Made by a program: the position numbers and the translations under genes. A DNA stretch of 64,000 nt from contig CAWBUL010000006.1 of assembly GCA_963791885.1 (NCBI GenBank), positions 2,356,001 through 2,420,000 on the forward strand, read 5' to 3'. Shown in pieces: positions 52,723 through 62,723 of the stretch (the first letter of the stretch is position 1; every line of letters begins with the position of its first letter). The stretch comes from CAVSUZ01 sp963791885 (GTDB lineage Bacteria > Pseudomonadota > Alphaproteobacteria > Acetobacterales > Acetobacteraceae). The notes under the pieces were generated by a model, which saw only the letters and a list, made by a program, of their open reading frames with translations, searched no databases and had not been told where the DNA came from.

Positions 52723-53142
52723 ATGGTCAATCGCCCAATCCTGCAGATTTTGCACGGCCAGAAGCTCCTGACGATGCTGCCGACTGGCACGGTTCAGCAA
52801 GCATGTCAGCAGATGCGCGCGCAGCGTTATGGCGCGGTTGTGGTTACAGATCAGAGTAAGCGCCTTATCGGGATATTCACTGGCCGTGACGCGGTTCGGT
52901 GCCTGGCCGCAAGTCAGGACCCCGCGGCGACCGAGTTGGGGGCTGCGATGACCCCTGCTCCGCGGTTCCTCGGTCCAGAAGCAACAGCAGTCGAAGCACT
53001 GAGGATGATGCACGCGGGCGGATTCCGGCACGTTCCGGTGCTTCGGAGTGGGGTCGTAATTGGGATCGTCTCGCGTGAGGACTTGCTGGGAATGGAGCGC
53101 CACATTTTAGAAAGCGAGCTTGCACCGGACAATCAGGGGTAA
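52723..53142 (+). CDS. CBS-domain protein downstream of the FixK-type gene
   Basis: 139 residues, almost entirely one CBS pair (VQQACQQMRAQRYGAVVVTDQ then GIFTGRDAVR; ALRMMHAGGFRHVPVLRSG then GIVSREDLLG). It would bind adenine nucleotides. It follows the FixK-type gene by 18 bases and is likely co-transcribed. A 14-bp perfect hairpin follows its stop. It is similar in type to, but shorter than, the CBS protein before atpD. Confidence 0.86.
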   Translation: MVNRPILQILHGQKLLTMLPTGTVQQACQQMRAQRYGAVVVTDQSKRLIGIFTGRDAVRCLAASQDPAATELGAAMTPAPRFLGPEATAVEALRMMHAGGFRHVPVLRSGVVIGIVSREDLLGMERHILESELAPDNQG

Positions 53143-53144
53143 AG

Positions 53145-53175
53145 TCCCTGCTAAGCAGCGTCTGCTTAGCAGGGA
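53145..53175. terminator. 14-bp perfect hairpin at the convergent end of CBS and clpB genes
   Basis: TCCCTGCTAAGCAG and CTGCTTAGCAGGGA pair perfectly around CGT, beginning 2 bases after the CBS stop. An A7 run follows on the + strand rather than T, so it is not a classic intrinsic terminator for that strand. It may still end transcription or be a mobile-element trace. Confidence 0.45.
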
Positions 53176-53267
53176 AGCAAAAAAACTAGCTCGTGCCCAA
53201 GAGCCGCCCGCGCGACCCTTCGTGAGGCCGGGCCCGCGGCCGGAGCTACACCCCCGGCCGGCCACAC

Positions 53268-55858
53268 CTAAGCCGCCTGCGCCATCCCATCCGTCTGGAT
53301 CGTCAGCCCGTCCGCCCCAGCCGAGACCTGCACCGTCTCGCCATCGCGGATCGAACCCTCCAGGATCATCTGCGCCAACGGGTTCTGCAGGCTCCGTTGG
53401 ATCACCCGCTTCAGCGGCCGCGCGCCATAGGTGCTGTCGTAGCCCTCGGTCGCCAGCCACTCCAGCGCGCTCCGATCCAGCTCCAGCCCGATCTTCCGAT
53501 CCGCGAGCAGCGCCCGCAGCCGGTCCGATCTGGATCGACACGATCGAGGCCATGTCGCTCCGCTGCAACCGCCGGAACAGCGTGATCTCATCCAGCCGGT
53601 TCAGAAATTCCGGCCGGAAGTGCGCCCGCACGATCCGCATCACCTGGCCCTGCACATGCGTCACCGGCTCGCCCTCGGGCTGCGCCGCCAACACATCGCT
53701 GCCCAGGTTCGACGTCAGCACGATGATCGTGTTGCGGAAATCGACGGTCCGACCCTGGCCGTCCGTCAGCCGCCCGTCATCCAGCACCTGCAGCAGCACG
53801 TTGAAGATATCCTCGTGCGCCTTCTCCACCTCGTCGAACAGGACCACCTGATACGGCCGGCGCCGCACCGCCTCGGTCAGCACACCGCCTTCGTCGTAAC
53901 CGACGTAACCAGGCGGCGCACCGATCAGCCGCGACACGGCGTGCTTCTCCATGAACTCGCTCATGTCGATGCGCACCATCGCCCGCTCGTCGTCGAACAG
54001 GAACTCCGCCAGCGCCTTGCAGGTCTCGGTCTTGCCGACGCCCGTCGGCCCAAGGAACAGGAAGCTGCCGATCGGCCGGTTCGGGTCCTGCAGGCCCGCG
54101 CGCGCCCGACGGACAGCATTTGCCACCACCGTCAGCGCCTCGTCCTGCCCGACCACCCGCTTGCGCATCTCCTCCTCCATCCGGAGCAGCTTCGCGCGCT
54201 CGCCTTCCAGCATCTTGTCCACCGGAATTCCAGTCCACCGAGACACCACGGCTGCAATGCCTTCCTCGGTCACGGCCTCCTTGACCAGGCTACCGTCTGA
54301 CGCCGCCGCCAGCTTGCGCTCGATCTCGGGAATTTCGCCGTACAGCAGCTCGGAGGCCCGCGCCAAATCGCCGCGCCGCTGCGCAACCTCAGCCTCGCTG
54401 CGCGCCTGATCCAATCGCTCCTTCAGCTTCTTGGTCTCGGCGACCTTCTCCTTCTCGGCCTGCCACGTCGCGGCCATGGCGTTGGACCTCTCTTCCAGCT
54501 CGGCCAGCTCCTTCTCCAGCCGCTCCAGCCGCTCCTTCGAAGCCGCGTCACGCTCCTTGCGCAGCGCCTCGCGCTCGATCTTGAGCTGGATCACCCGCCG
54601 GTCGAGTTCGTCCAGCGCCTCCGGCTTGCTATCCACCTGCATGCGCAGACGGCTCGCCGCCTCGTCCATCAGGTCGATCGCCTTGTCCGGCAGGAACCGG
54701 TCGGTGATGTAGCGGCTCGACAACGTCGCCGCCGCCACCAAGAGCGCCATCAGTGATCCGCACGCCGTGATGCGTCTCATACTTCTCCTTGATGCCGCGC
54801 AGGATGCTGATCGTATCCTCGATGGATGGCTCGCCCACGAACACCGGCTGGAAGCGCCGCGCCAGCGCGGCATCCTTCTCCACATGCTTGCGGTACTCAT
54901 CCAGCGTCGTCGCGCCGATACAGTGCAGCGTGCCGCGCGCCAGCTCCGGCTTCAGTAGGTTCGACGCATCCATCGCGCCGTCCGCCCGGCCCGCACCGAT
55001 CAACGTGTGCATCTCGTCGATGAACAGGATGATCTCGCCCTCAGCGGTCTCGATCTCCTTCAGCACCGCCTTCAGCCGCTCCTCGAACTCGCCGCGGTAT
55101 TTGGCCCCAGCGACCATCGCACCCAGATCGAGCGCCAGCAGCTTCTTGCCCTTCAGCGCCTCCGGCACGTCGTCGTTGACGATCCGCAGTGCGAGGCCTT
55201 CGACGATCGCGGTCTTGCCTACGCCCGGTTCGCCGATCAGCACCGGGTTGTTTTTCGTCCGCCGCGCCAGCACCTGGATCGCGCGGCGGATTTCCTCCTC
55301 GCGCCCGATTACCGGATCGAGCTTGCCTTCGCGCGCCAGCGCCGTGATGTCACGGGCGTATTTCTTCAGCGCGTCGAACGTGGATTCCGCATTCTCGCTG
55401 GTCACCTTGCGGCCTTTGCGGATGTCGTTGACGGCCTTCTCCAGGCTCTGCGGCGTCACGCCCGCGGCCCTCAGGGCCCGCCCGGCCGGCGTGTTCGACG
55501 CGCCCAGCGCCACCAGCAGCCGGTCCTGCGCCACATACTCATCCCCGGCCTGCGTCGCAGCCTGTTGCGCGGCGTCCAGAACGCGCACCAGTTCGGGCGT
55601 CAGTTGCGGCTGGCCCGCACCCGATCCCTCCACTTTCGGCTGCTTTACCAGCTCAGCCTCCACGCCGGCCAGCGCCATCTTCGGATCGCCCCCCGCCGTG
55701 CGGATCAGGCCCGCCGCGGCGCCCTCTTCGTCATCGAGCAGAGCCTTCAGCAGGTGTTCCGGGGTGATCCGCTGGTGGAACTCGCGGATCGCGATGGTGG
55801 ATGCGGCCTGTAAAAAGCCGCGCGCACGTTCAGTTAATTTCTCAAGATCCATTGGCAT
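53268..55858 (-). pseudogene. clpB: ClpB disaggregase gene with two +1 frameshifts
   Basis: From ATG 55858 the frame encodes the ClpB N-domain (KLTERARGFLQAA, TPEHLLKALLDD) and AAA1 with GEPGVGKT and IDEMHTLIGAG. It breaks after HHGVRITDGAL near 54740. The next frame resumes VAAATLSSRYITDRFLPDKAID, the middle coiled coil and AAA2 with GPTGVGKTE. It breaks again after MASIVSIQI near 53525, where the third frame resumes DRLRALLADRKIGLELD to the end. Removing one base at each site gives 862 residues, normal for ClpB. All catalytic motifs are present, so an assembly error is plausible. ClpB works with DnaK to rescue aggregated proteins. Confidence 0.85.
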
Positions 55859-55966
55859 GTCCCTTTCGGGCGACGAGCCCGCACCCGCCCCTCTTGGAGG
55901 CAGCAGGTTGAAGCTTTGTCACCCGAGGTGGGAAAGCGCACACTGCCCGGCAAGAGGACTTGCGAC

Positions 55967-56725
55967 ATGCGCATCGAATACCTTTACCGCTACCCTGTGA
56001 AGGGGTTGTCCGCCGAGGCGCTGGAAACCGCCGAGGTCCAGGAGGGACACGCCATCCCCTGGGACCGAGCCTTCGCCCTCGCTCAGGGAGACGTCGCGTT
56101 CGATCCGGCCAATCCCGCCTGGCTGCCCAAGCAGAACTTCATGTGTGGCCAGGCCAATGCCCGCACCGCCCTGCTCCAGTGCCTGTTCGAACCCCGGTCG
56201 GGCCGGCTCAATATCACCGGCTCGACCGGATCCGGTGTGTCCGCGAACGCCTTGACCCCCGAAGGCCGAGAGGAACTCGGCCGCTTCCTCGCGGACTATC
56301 TAGGCCCCGAGGCCCGCGGCACGCCCCGCTTCCTCCACGTTCCAGGCCATGTCTTCTGCGACTCCCGCCTTCCCGTGATCAGCCTGATCAATCTGGCCAG
56401 CCTCCGCGATCTGGAATCGCGCGTCGGCGCCCGCCGCCATCGCCGTCGCTTCCGTGCCAATGTGTGGTTCACCGGTACGCCCGCTTGGAGCGAATTCGGC
56501 TGGATCGGCCGGGAATTGCAGCTCGGCGGCGCCGTGCTGCGTGTGCTGAAGCGCATCCCCCGCTGTGCGGCGACTGAAGTGAACCCGCTGACCGGCGAGC
56601 GCGACGCCAATCCCGTGAAGGAGCTGCGCGACCATTTCGGCCACGGCGATCTTGGGGTCTATGCAGAAGTCATCGAAGGCGGGCGCTTTGCCGTCGGCGA
56701 TGGGATCGAACTGCTGCCGGAGTAA
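55967..56725 (+). CDS. MOSC domain protein
   Basis: 252 residues. An N-terminal MOSC_N beta-barrel region (IEYLYRYPVKGLSAEAL, HAIPWDRAFAL) is followed by the MOSC domain with RRRFRANVWFTG and the Cys-bearing LKRIPRCAATEVNP near 200. GERDANPVKEL and FGVYAEV-like GHGDLGVYAEVIEGG close the domain. MOSC proteins carry sulfur or molybdenum cofactor chemistry on that Cys and in some cases reduce N-hydroxylated compounds. It is divergent from clpB. ATG 55967 gives the family start. Confidence 0.86.
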   Translation: MRIEYLYRYPVKGLSAEALETAEVQEGHAIPWDRAFALAQGDVAFDPANPAWLPKQNFMCGQANARTALLQCLFEPRSGRLNITGSTGSGVSANALTPEGREELGRFLADYLGPEARGTPRFLHVPGHVFCDSRLPVISLINLASLRDLESRVGARRHRRRFRANVWFTGTPAWSEFGWIGRELQLGGAVLRVLKRIPRCAATEVNPLTGERDANPVKELRDHFGHGDLGVYAEVIEGGRFAVGDGIELLPE

Positions 56726-56772
56726 TACCCATCTGGCGCACCGCTGGCGCCGGACGGGGAGCACTCTCGTGC

Positions 56773-57783
56773 TTATGCCGCCTTGACGATCGGGAAGACC
56801 TCCTGCGCCAGCATCTCGATCTGCTCCAATGCCAGGCTGGCCGGGATACCTGGCAGATGCACGCCGACGCAGAAATAGTTGACGCCAAAACGATCGCGCA
56901 GGGCGAGGATCTGTTCAGCGATTTCCCCGGGTGTTCCAAGGAGGAAACGATCGGCCATGAGTGAGGTGAAGTCGCGGTCGAAGTGGTCGGCGGCGGGCAT
57001 CATCTTGTCCTGGCCCCATTCGCGATACGCCTTGTATTTCGCTTCCAGCGAGGGGCGGGCGAGGCGGATCGCTTCCTCGCGCGAGGATGCGACGAAAACC
57101 TCACGGATCATCGGTAGTTCCGATGGAAACGGCTTGCCGGCGCGGTCCAGCTCACGCCGGTAGAGGGCCATCTGCTTGTCCAGTGTCTCCAGCGTGTTGT
57201 GCGGATTCACCATCCAGGCGTCGGCCATGCGCGCAGCGCGGCGTATGCCGATATCGGCGTTGGCGCCGATCCAGATCGGGGGCATGGGCCGCTGGACAGG
57301 GCGGATGGAACAGGTGGCCTCGATCAGGTCGAAATGTGAACCAGTCATGGTGCCAGTGTCTTCGGTCCAGAGGCGCTTGATGGCGGTCAGGTTTTCCTCA
57401 AAACGCGGGCCAGCTTGCTTCAGCGTGGTGCCGAAGGCGCGGAATTCGACCTCGCGATAGCCGACGCCTGCACCGAAGATCAGCTTGCCGCCGCTCATGA
57501 CATCAAGGGTTGCGAGTTGCTCCGCGAGATCGAGTGGTTTGTGCAGCGGCAGTAACACGACACCAGTGATGATGCGCAGTTTCGGCGCGATGGCGGCGAC
57601 CTGGGCCAGGAACGGGATCTGCTGTGCCATCTGCCAGGGGGTGGCGCTGTAGTGCGAGGCTTTGCCAACGGCGTCGAAGCCGAGGGCCTCGGCACGGCGA
57701 ACCATGGCGAGATCGTCCTGGTGGCAGCGGACCATGTCTTCGCTCTGGCGATACTGACCGCGGATCATGAGGGCGAATTTCAT
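56773..57783 (-). CDS. LLM-class flavin-dependent oxidoreductase
   Basis: 336-residue luciferase-like TIM-barrel enzyme. Key segments are RRAEALGFDAVGKASHY near 30, RIITGVVLLPLHKPLDLAEQLATLDVMSGGKLIFGAGVGYREVE (split here as VVLLPLHKP and GAGVGYREVEF) near 75-110, and PPIWIGANADIGIRRAARMADAW near 165. It uses FMN or F420; FMN is more likely here. The substrate is unknown. It stands alone between convergent MOSC and a decayed MFS gene. Confidence 0.85.
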   Translation of the reverse strand: MKFALMIRGQYRQSEDMVRCHQDDLAMVRRAEALGFDAVGKASHYSATPWQMAQQIPFLAQVAAIAPKLRIITGVVLLPLHKPLDLAEQLATLDVMSGGKLIFGAGVGYREVEFRAFGTTLKQAGPRFEENLTAIKRLWTEDTGTMTGSHFDLIEATCSIRPVQRPMPPIWIGANADIGIRRAARMADAWMVNPHNTLETLDKQMALYRRELDRAGKPFPSELPMIREVFVASSREEAIRLARPSLEAKYKAYREWGQDKMMPAADHFDRDFTSLMADRFLLGTPGEIAEQILALRDRFGVNYFCVGVHLPGIPASLALEQIEMLAQEVFPIVKAA

Positions 57784-57852
57784 CGGGGGAGCTTCGCGCG
57801 GGCGTGGGGGCCGGGCAAGCGCGGGCGGGTTGCGAGTGAGTGTGGTTTTTTG

Positions 57853-59152
57853 ATGGATGAGTTGGAGGATGTGATGTGTAGTACGACTATTGATGTTGGG
57901 TATAGAGCGTCTCTATACGGGTTTGTGGAGCGCCACTACACGATCTACCTCGTCTGCGTGGCTCTCGCGGGCTGGTCTCTCGCGTCTTACGATTTCAATC
58001 TACTCGTCCTGACATTCCCCGACATTGCCAAAAGCCTGCACCTTGCCCCACCGCGATCGGATTTCTCGGCTTCATTATCTACGTGGCGATGTTCATCATC
58101 ACCTTCCTCGCCGGCTATGGCATGGACCAGTACGGTCGCAAGTGGATGTGGATGTTCTGCCTCACCGGCGCCGCCATTTTTACCGGTTTGACCTTCTTCG
58201 TGCAGAACTACTGGCAGCTTGCCGTCGTCCGTGCCCCGCTTCGGGCTTCGCCAATTCAGAGCTCGCGATTTCCATTACTCTCGTCAATGAACAGGTGCCC
58301 TCCGCGCGTCGAGGATTGCTGTACCGATCGTCCAAGGCGGCTGGCCTGTCGGCGTCTTCCTCGCCTCCGGCGTCTTCCTGCTCTTCAACCAGTTCGGTTG
58401 GCGCACGGTCTTCCTGTTCGGCGTGGTGCCGATCATCTGCGTGATTGTTAGCGCTTCTGGGTGAAGAAATCCGACCGCTTCGAACATCTCCGCGCCGTTC
58501 GCGCCGCCGCCATGGCCGGCGACGACCACCGCGTCCAGCAGCTTCTATCCCGCTATGCTGTGGACGTCCGAGTGAGAAAGTCACCCTCAAGCAGCTGGAA
58601 CCGGAGAAATAGTGAGCATATTTAGATGTATGGTGAGCATTGGTGGAGAAGTAAATTGCTCACGCACTATCGCGGCTGGTCCGCGGACGGCGCTGGCCGT
58701 CTGCTGTTGATCTGCGGCGGCATCGGCTTCTTCTTCTACATTCTTGGCGGCTGGTTCGGAGAGCGCTGGGGCCGTCGGGAGGTCTTGGTCTGGACCGGAA
58801 TCATCACCGGCCCGCTCAATCTCGCTTTCATGTTCGTGCATGGCTCCCTGGCCCTGTCGATCATCTATTTCGCCATCTACCAGGCCACCAACGGCACTTG
58901 GTCCGGGCCGGCTACGCCTACTGGGCAGAATGCTTCCCGACCCGCGTGCGCGGCACGGCGATCGGCTGGCTCGGAGCGATGTTCACCGCCGGATTGATCA
59001 TCGGCACCGCCCTCTGGACCATCCTCATCGGCATTACCTCGCCAGCCGTCACCTGGCTGATCGTCGCCGTCTTGCTCGGCTTCGGCCAATGGACCGCGCT
59101 GCTGCTGCCGAAGATCCAGCCAGGTCAGACGCTGGAAGCCATCGCCACCTGA
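57853..59152 (+). pseudogene. Decayed MFS transporter gene
   Basis: Fragments of one MFS protein lie in order but in changing frames. MCSTTIDVGYRASLYGF and LAGWSLASYDFNLLVLTFPDIAK start it. AMFIITFLAGYGMDQYGRKWMW follows after a frame change near 58050, then NEQVPSARRGLL, LLLICGGIGFFFYILGGWFGERWGRREV, and finally YAYWAECFPTRVRGTAIGWLG after another change near 58905. Several stops and indels lie between, so it is clearly non-functional. It may once have served the neighbouring dehydratase gene. Confidence 0.8.
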
Positions 59153-59169
59153 ATTCCGCCCCGAACCCG

Positions 59170-60342
59170 CTAAAAAATAAACTCCGCCCCGTCGACGTAC
59201 CGGAACCGCTCCAGCGCATCCGCACGGAGCGTAAAGCCGAGTCCCGGCCCGTCGGGCGCATGCACCATGCCGTCGGACCGAATGTCGAAAGGTTCGTTGA
59301 ACAGCTCCCACATCATCGGCATGTAGCCTTGCGTCACCTCCAGAATGTTACAGTTGGCTGCGGCCATCGCGACGTGAATGCTCGCCGCGAACAGCACCCC
59401 GCTCCCCCAGGCATGCGGCGCCAGACGCACGCCATACGCCGACGTAAGAGCCGCAATCCGCCGGATCTCAGTCATGCCACCCGCACGGGCAACGTCCGGC
59501 TGCGCGATATCCAGCGCGCGGCGCTCCAACAGATCCTGAAAATCAAACCGGGTGAATTCGCGCTCGCCCGAAGCGATCGGAATCGTTGTGGATCGCCGCA
59601 CCTCGGCCTGACCCGCGTGGTCGTCCGGCGACACCGGCTCCTCGAACCACGCGATATCGTAGGGCTCCAGCTTCCTGGCGAGCTTGATCGCCACCGCAAC
59701 CTCCAGCGAACCATGCGCATCGACCATCAGTTCGACATCGGGGCCAATTCCACGCCGTGCCGCCTTCACCCGACGCACGCAGTTGGGAATCGAAAAATCG
59801 TCCCGCCCGACGACCCGCATCTTCACGGCCGTAAAGCCCTTCGCGGCATAGCCTCCCAATTCCGCTTCGGCCTCATCGCCCGGCGCCCAGCCGCCGCTTG
59901 CGTAGCCCCGGACCGAGCTACGCGCCGCGCCAAGCGCCTGATAAAGCGGAATGCCAAGCGCCTGCGCCTTGACGTCCCACACCGCGATATCAACCCCGGC
60001 AATCGCTTCCATGACCATCCCGCGGCGCCGGCTCGGATCAGGCTGCGCGACACCGCGCTCCAGCGCGGGTCTGGCGCGCGAGGCATTGTACATCTTCTCG
60101 TAAATCCGCTCCGAGAACATCGGATCCTCACCGACGCATTCCGGCGCGATCTCATGCTCGATGATGGCCGCGACAATCGGCGGCGTACCCAGCGCCGCGC
60201 CGATCCCCGTCAACCCGCTATCGGTTTCGACGCGGATCAGCGTCGCATCGCTCTTCATCTTGGTTCCGGTGTCCGTCCGGTGACGCCGTTCCTCGGGAAT
60301 GGGCGATGACATCGGAATAGCGGACACTTTGACGATCTTCAT
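59170..60342 (-). CDS. Mandelate racemase/muconate lactonizing enzyme family protein
   Basis: 390-residue enolase-superfamily enzyme of the MR subgroup. Expected catalytic residues are Lys174 (VKMR, K-x-R), metal ligands Asp208 (VDAHGS), Glu234 (FEEP) and Glu260 (SGERE), and His310 (APHAWGSG) paired with Asp283. The His/Asp dyad and Lys fit sugar-acid dehydratases or racemases. ATG 60342 begins the conserved fold. It is convergent with the decayed MFS gene. The substrate is unknown. It is distinct from the galactonate-dehydratase-like protein at 26.5 kb. Confidence 0.86.
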   Translation of the reverse strand: MKIVKVSAIPMSSPIPEERRHRTDTGTKMKSDATLIRVETDSGLTGIGAALGTPPIVAAIIEHEIAPECVGEDPMFSERIYEKMYNASRARPALERGVAQPDPSRRRGMVMEAIAGVDIAVWDVKAQALGIPLYQALGAARSSVRGYASGGWAPGDEAEAELGGYAAKGFTAVKMRVVGRDDFSIPNCVRRVKAARRGIGPDVELMVDAHGSLEVAVAIKLARKLEPYDIAWFEEPVSPDDHAGQAEVRRSTTIPIASGEREFTRFDFQDLLERRALDIAQPDVARAGGMTEIRRIAALTSAYGVRLAPHAWGSGVLFAASIHVAMAAANCNILEVTQGYMPMMWELFNEPFDIRSDGMVHAPDGPGLGFTLRADALERFRYVDGAEFIF

Positions 60343-60446
60343 GGTCGTTCCTTCCTGCCGCCCCGATCCTATCCCGAATCGCGCCGCAGTCGCGAAGCCC
60401 GGTGCCACCCCTCGACGCCCGGCCCGTCCGCCGCCATCTTCCTCCC

Positions 60447-62636
60447 ATGTCTGCGACTCTGCTCCGCGCGCCCGCCCCGGTCCTCTTCATCCCGGAAAAG
60501 CAGGCCGCCAAACCCCGCCTGAACCGTCTGCGTGTCGTCTCGGACTACGAACCCGCCGGCGACCAGCCTACCGCCATCAAAGACCTCGTCCGCGGCGTCG
60601 AGGAGAATGAGCGCGACCAGGTGCTGCTCGGCGTCACCGGCTCGGGCAAGACCTTCACCATGGCGAAGGTCATCGAGGCCGTGCAGAAACCCACCCTGAT
60701 CCTGGCACCCAACAAGACGCTCGCCGCACAACTGTATGGGGAAATGAAAAGCTTCTTTCCCGACAACGCGGTCGAATACTTCGTCTCCTACTACGATTAC
60801 TATCAACCGGAGGCCTACGTCCCGCGCACCGACACGTATATTGAAAAAGACGCCCAGATCAACGAACAGATCGACCGCATGCGCCACTCCGCCACACAGG
60901 CGCTGCTCGAACGCAACGACGTCATCATCGTCGCTTCCGTCTCCTGCATCTACGGTATCGGCTCGGTCGAAAGCTACGCCCGCATGGTCGTTAAGCTCGA
61001 AACCGGCGGCCGCATCGACCGCGACCGCCTCGCTAAGGCCCTGGTCGAGCTACAATACCGTCGCAACGACGCCGCCTTCCAGCGCGGTACCTTCCGCATG
61101 CGGGGCGAAAACGTCGACATCTTCCCCAGCCATTACGAGGACCGCGCCTGGCGCGTCAGCCTGTTCGGCGATGAGGTCGAGACCATCAGCGAATTCGACC
61201 CGCTCACCGGCGAAGTCACCGGCACGCTCGACTCCATCAGTGTCTACGCCAACAGCCACTACATCACGCCCCGGCCAACGCTCCTCCAGGCCATCGTGCG
61301 CATCCGGGAGGAATTGAAAGAACGGCTGGCTCAACTACGCGAGGGAGGCAAGCTGCTGGAAGTCGAACGCCTGGAACAGCGCACGCAATTCGACGTCGAG
61401 ATGATGGAGACCACCGGCTCCTGCAAAGGGATCGAGAACTATTCGCGCTATCTCACCGGTCGCAAACCCGGCGAACCCCCGCCCACATTGTTCGAATACT
61501 TACCCGAAGACGCGCTGCTGATCGTCGATGAATCCCATGTCACCGTGCCGCAGATCGGCGGCATGTATCGCGGCGACTTCAATCGCAAATCCGTCCTCTC
61601 CGAGTTCGGCTTCCGCCTTCCCTCCTGTATCGACAACCGTCCGCTCAAATTTGAGGAGTGGGAGACCTACCGTCCGCAGACCCTCTTTGTCTCCGCCACG
61701 CCCGGCCCCTGGGAGATAGAACGCACCGCCGGCGTCTTCGCCGAACAGGTCATACGCCCAACCGGCCTGGTCGACCCGCAGGTCGAAATTCGTCCTGTCG
61801 AACATCAAGTCGACGATCTGCTCGCCGAATGCCGCACCATCGCCCAGCGCGGCGGACGCGTCCTCGTCACCACGCTGACCAAGCGCATGGCCGAGGACCT
61901 TACCGACTACCTGACCGAGCATGGCGTGAAAGTCCGCTACCTCCACTCCGACATCGACACGCTGGAGCGCATTGAGATCATCCGCGACCTTCGCCTCGGC
62001 GTCGTCGACGTTCTCGTCGGCATAAACCTGCTCCGCGAGGGTCTCGACATTCCCGAATGCATGCTGGTTGCGATCCTCGACGCCGACAAGGAAGGCTTCC
62101 TGCGCTCTGCCACCAGCCTGATCCAAACCATCGGCCGCGCGGCGCGCAATGTGGACGGACGCGTGATCCTCTACGCCGATACCATGACCAACAGCCTGCG
62201 CCACGCGATCGAGGAAACCGACCGGCGCCGCGCCAAGCAGACCGCCTGGAACGAGGCGCACGGCATCACCCCGCAATCCGTCCGCAAGCAGATCGGCAAC
62301 GTGCTCGCCTCCGTATACGAACAGGATTACGTCACTGTCGCACCGGTTGAGGACGGCGGCGTCGCCGAATTTGTCGGCAAGGATCTGAAATCGACGATTG
62401 CGGAACTCGAAAAGCGCATGCGCACAGCCGCGGCAGACCTCGAGTTCGAAACCGCCGCACGGCTGCGCGATGAGATCCGTCGCCTCGAAGCGCTGGAACT
62501 CGGGCTCGAACCCCCGCCCGTCTCCACGGCAAGCTTGCGGACCAAGAAGGACCGCACGCCCGAACCGCTCGGCCCCGGCGGCGGCGGATACGATCCGTCC
62601 AAGCGCCGCGGTCCGCCGCGCCGGCGGCGGAACTGA
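60447..62636 (+). CDS. uvrB: Excinuclease ABC subunit B
   Basis: 729-residue helicase-like damage-verification subunit of nucleotide excision repair. It shows GVTGSGKT at 62-69, the beta-hairpin YYDYYQPEAYVP, the DESH box in LLIVDESHVTVPQIGGMY, VRYLHSDIDTLERIEI and GRAARNVDGRVILYAD. A C-terminal UVR motif (AADLEFETAARLRDEIRRLE) binds UvrC. The tail is Pro/Gly/Arg-rich. The 16-residue N-terminal extension before the conserved RLRVVSDYEPAGDQP is common in alphaproteobacteria. Confidence 0.96.
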   Translation: MSATLLRAPAPVLFIPEKQAAKPRLNRLRVVSDYEPAGDQPTAIKDLVRGVEENERDQVLLGVTGSGKTFTMAKVIEAVQKPTLILAPNKTLAAQLYGEMKSFFPDNAVEYFVSYYDYYQPEAYVPRTDTYIEKDAQINEQIDRMRHSATQALLERNDVIIVASVSCIYGIGSVESYARMVVKLETGGRIDRDRLAKALVELQYRRNDAAFQRGTFRMRGENVDIFPSHYEDRAWRVSLFGDEVETISEFDPLTGEVTGTLDSISVYANSHYITPRPTLLQAIVRIREELKERLAQLREGGKLLEVERLEQRTQFDVEMMETTGSCKGIENYSRYLTGRKPGEPPPTLFEYLPEDALLIVDESHVTVPQIGGMYRGDFNRKSVLSEFGFRLPSCIDNRPLKFEEWETYRPQTLFVSATPGPWEIERTAGVFAEQVIRPTGLVDPQVEIRPVEHQVDDLLAECRTIAQRGGRVLVTTLTKRMAEDLTDYLTEHGVKVRYLHSDIDTLERIEIIRDLRLGVVDVLVGINLLREGLDIPECMLVAILDADKEGFLRSATSLIQTIGRAARNVDGRVILYADTMTNSLRHAIEETDRRRAKQTAWNEAHGITPQSVRKQIGNVLASVYEQDYVTVAPVEDGGVAEFVGKDLKSTIAELEKRMRTAAADLEFETAARLRDEIRRLEALELGLEPPPVSTASLRTKKDRTPEPLGPGGGGYDPSKRRGPPRRRRN

Positions 62637-62723
62637 ACGCTCCAACCGACTGGGCGCCGACTCACCTCGTCAGAACCGCCCGTCACCGGCGGCGTTTGCG
62701 GTGTCAGTGCTTTGGATCAGTCG

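Noticed and set aside
58626..59152. Two separate small membrane proteins
   Set aside because: Together they read as the C-terminal half of one MFS transporter broken by indels, continuous with the fragments from 57853.
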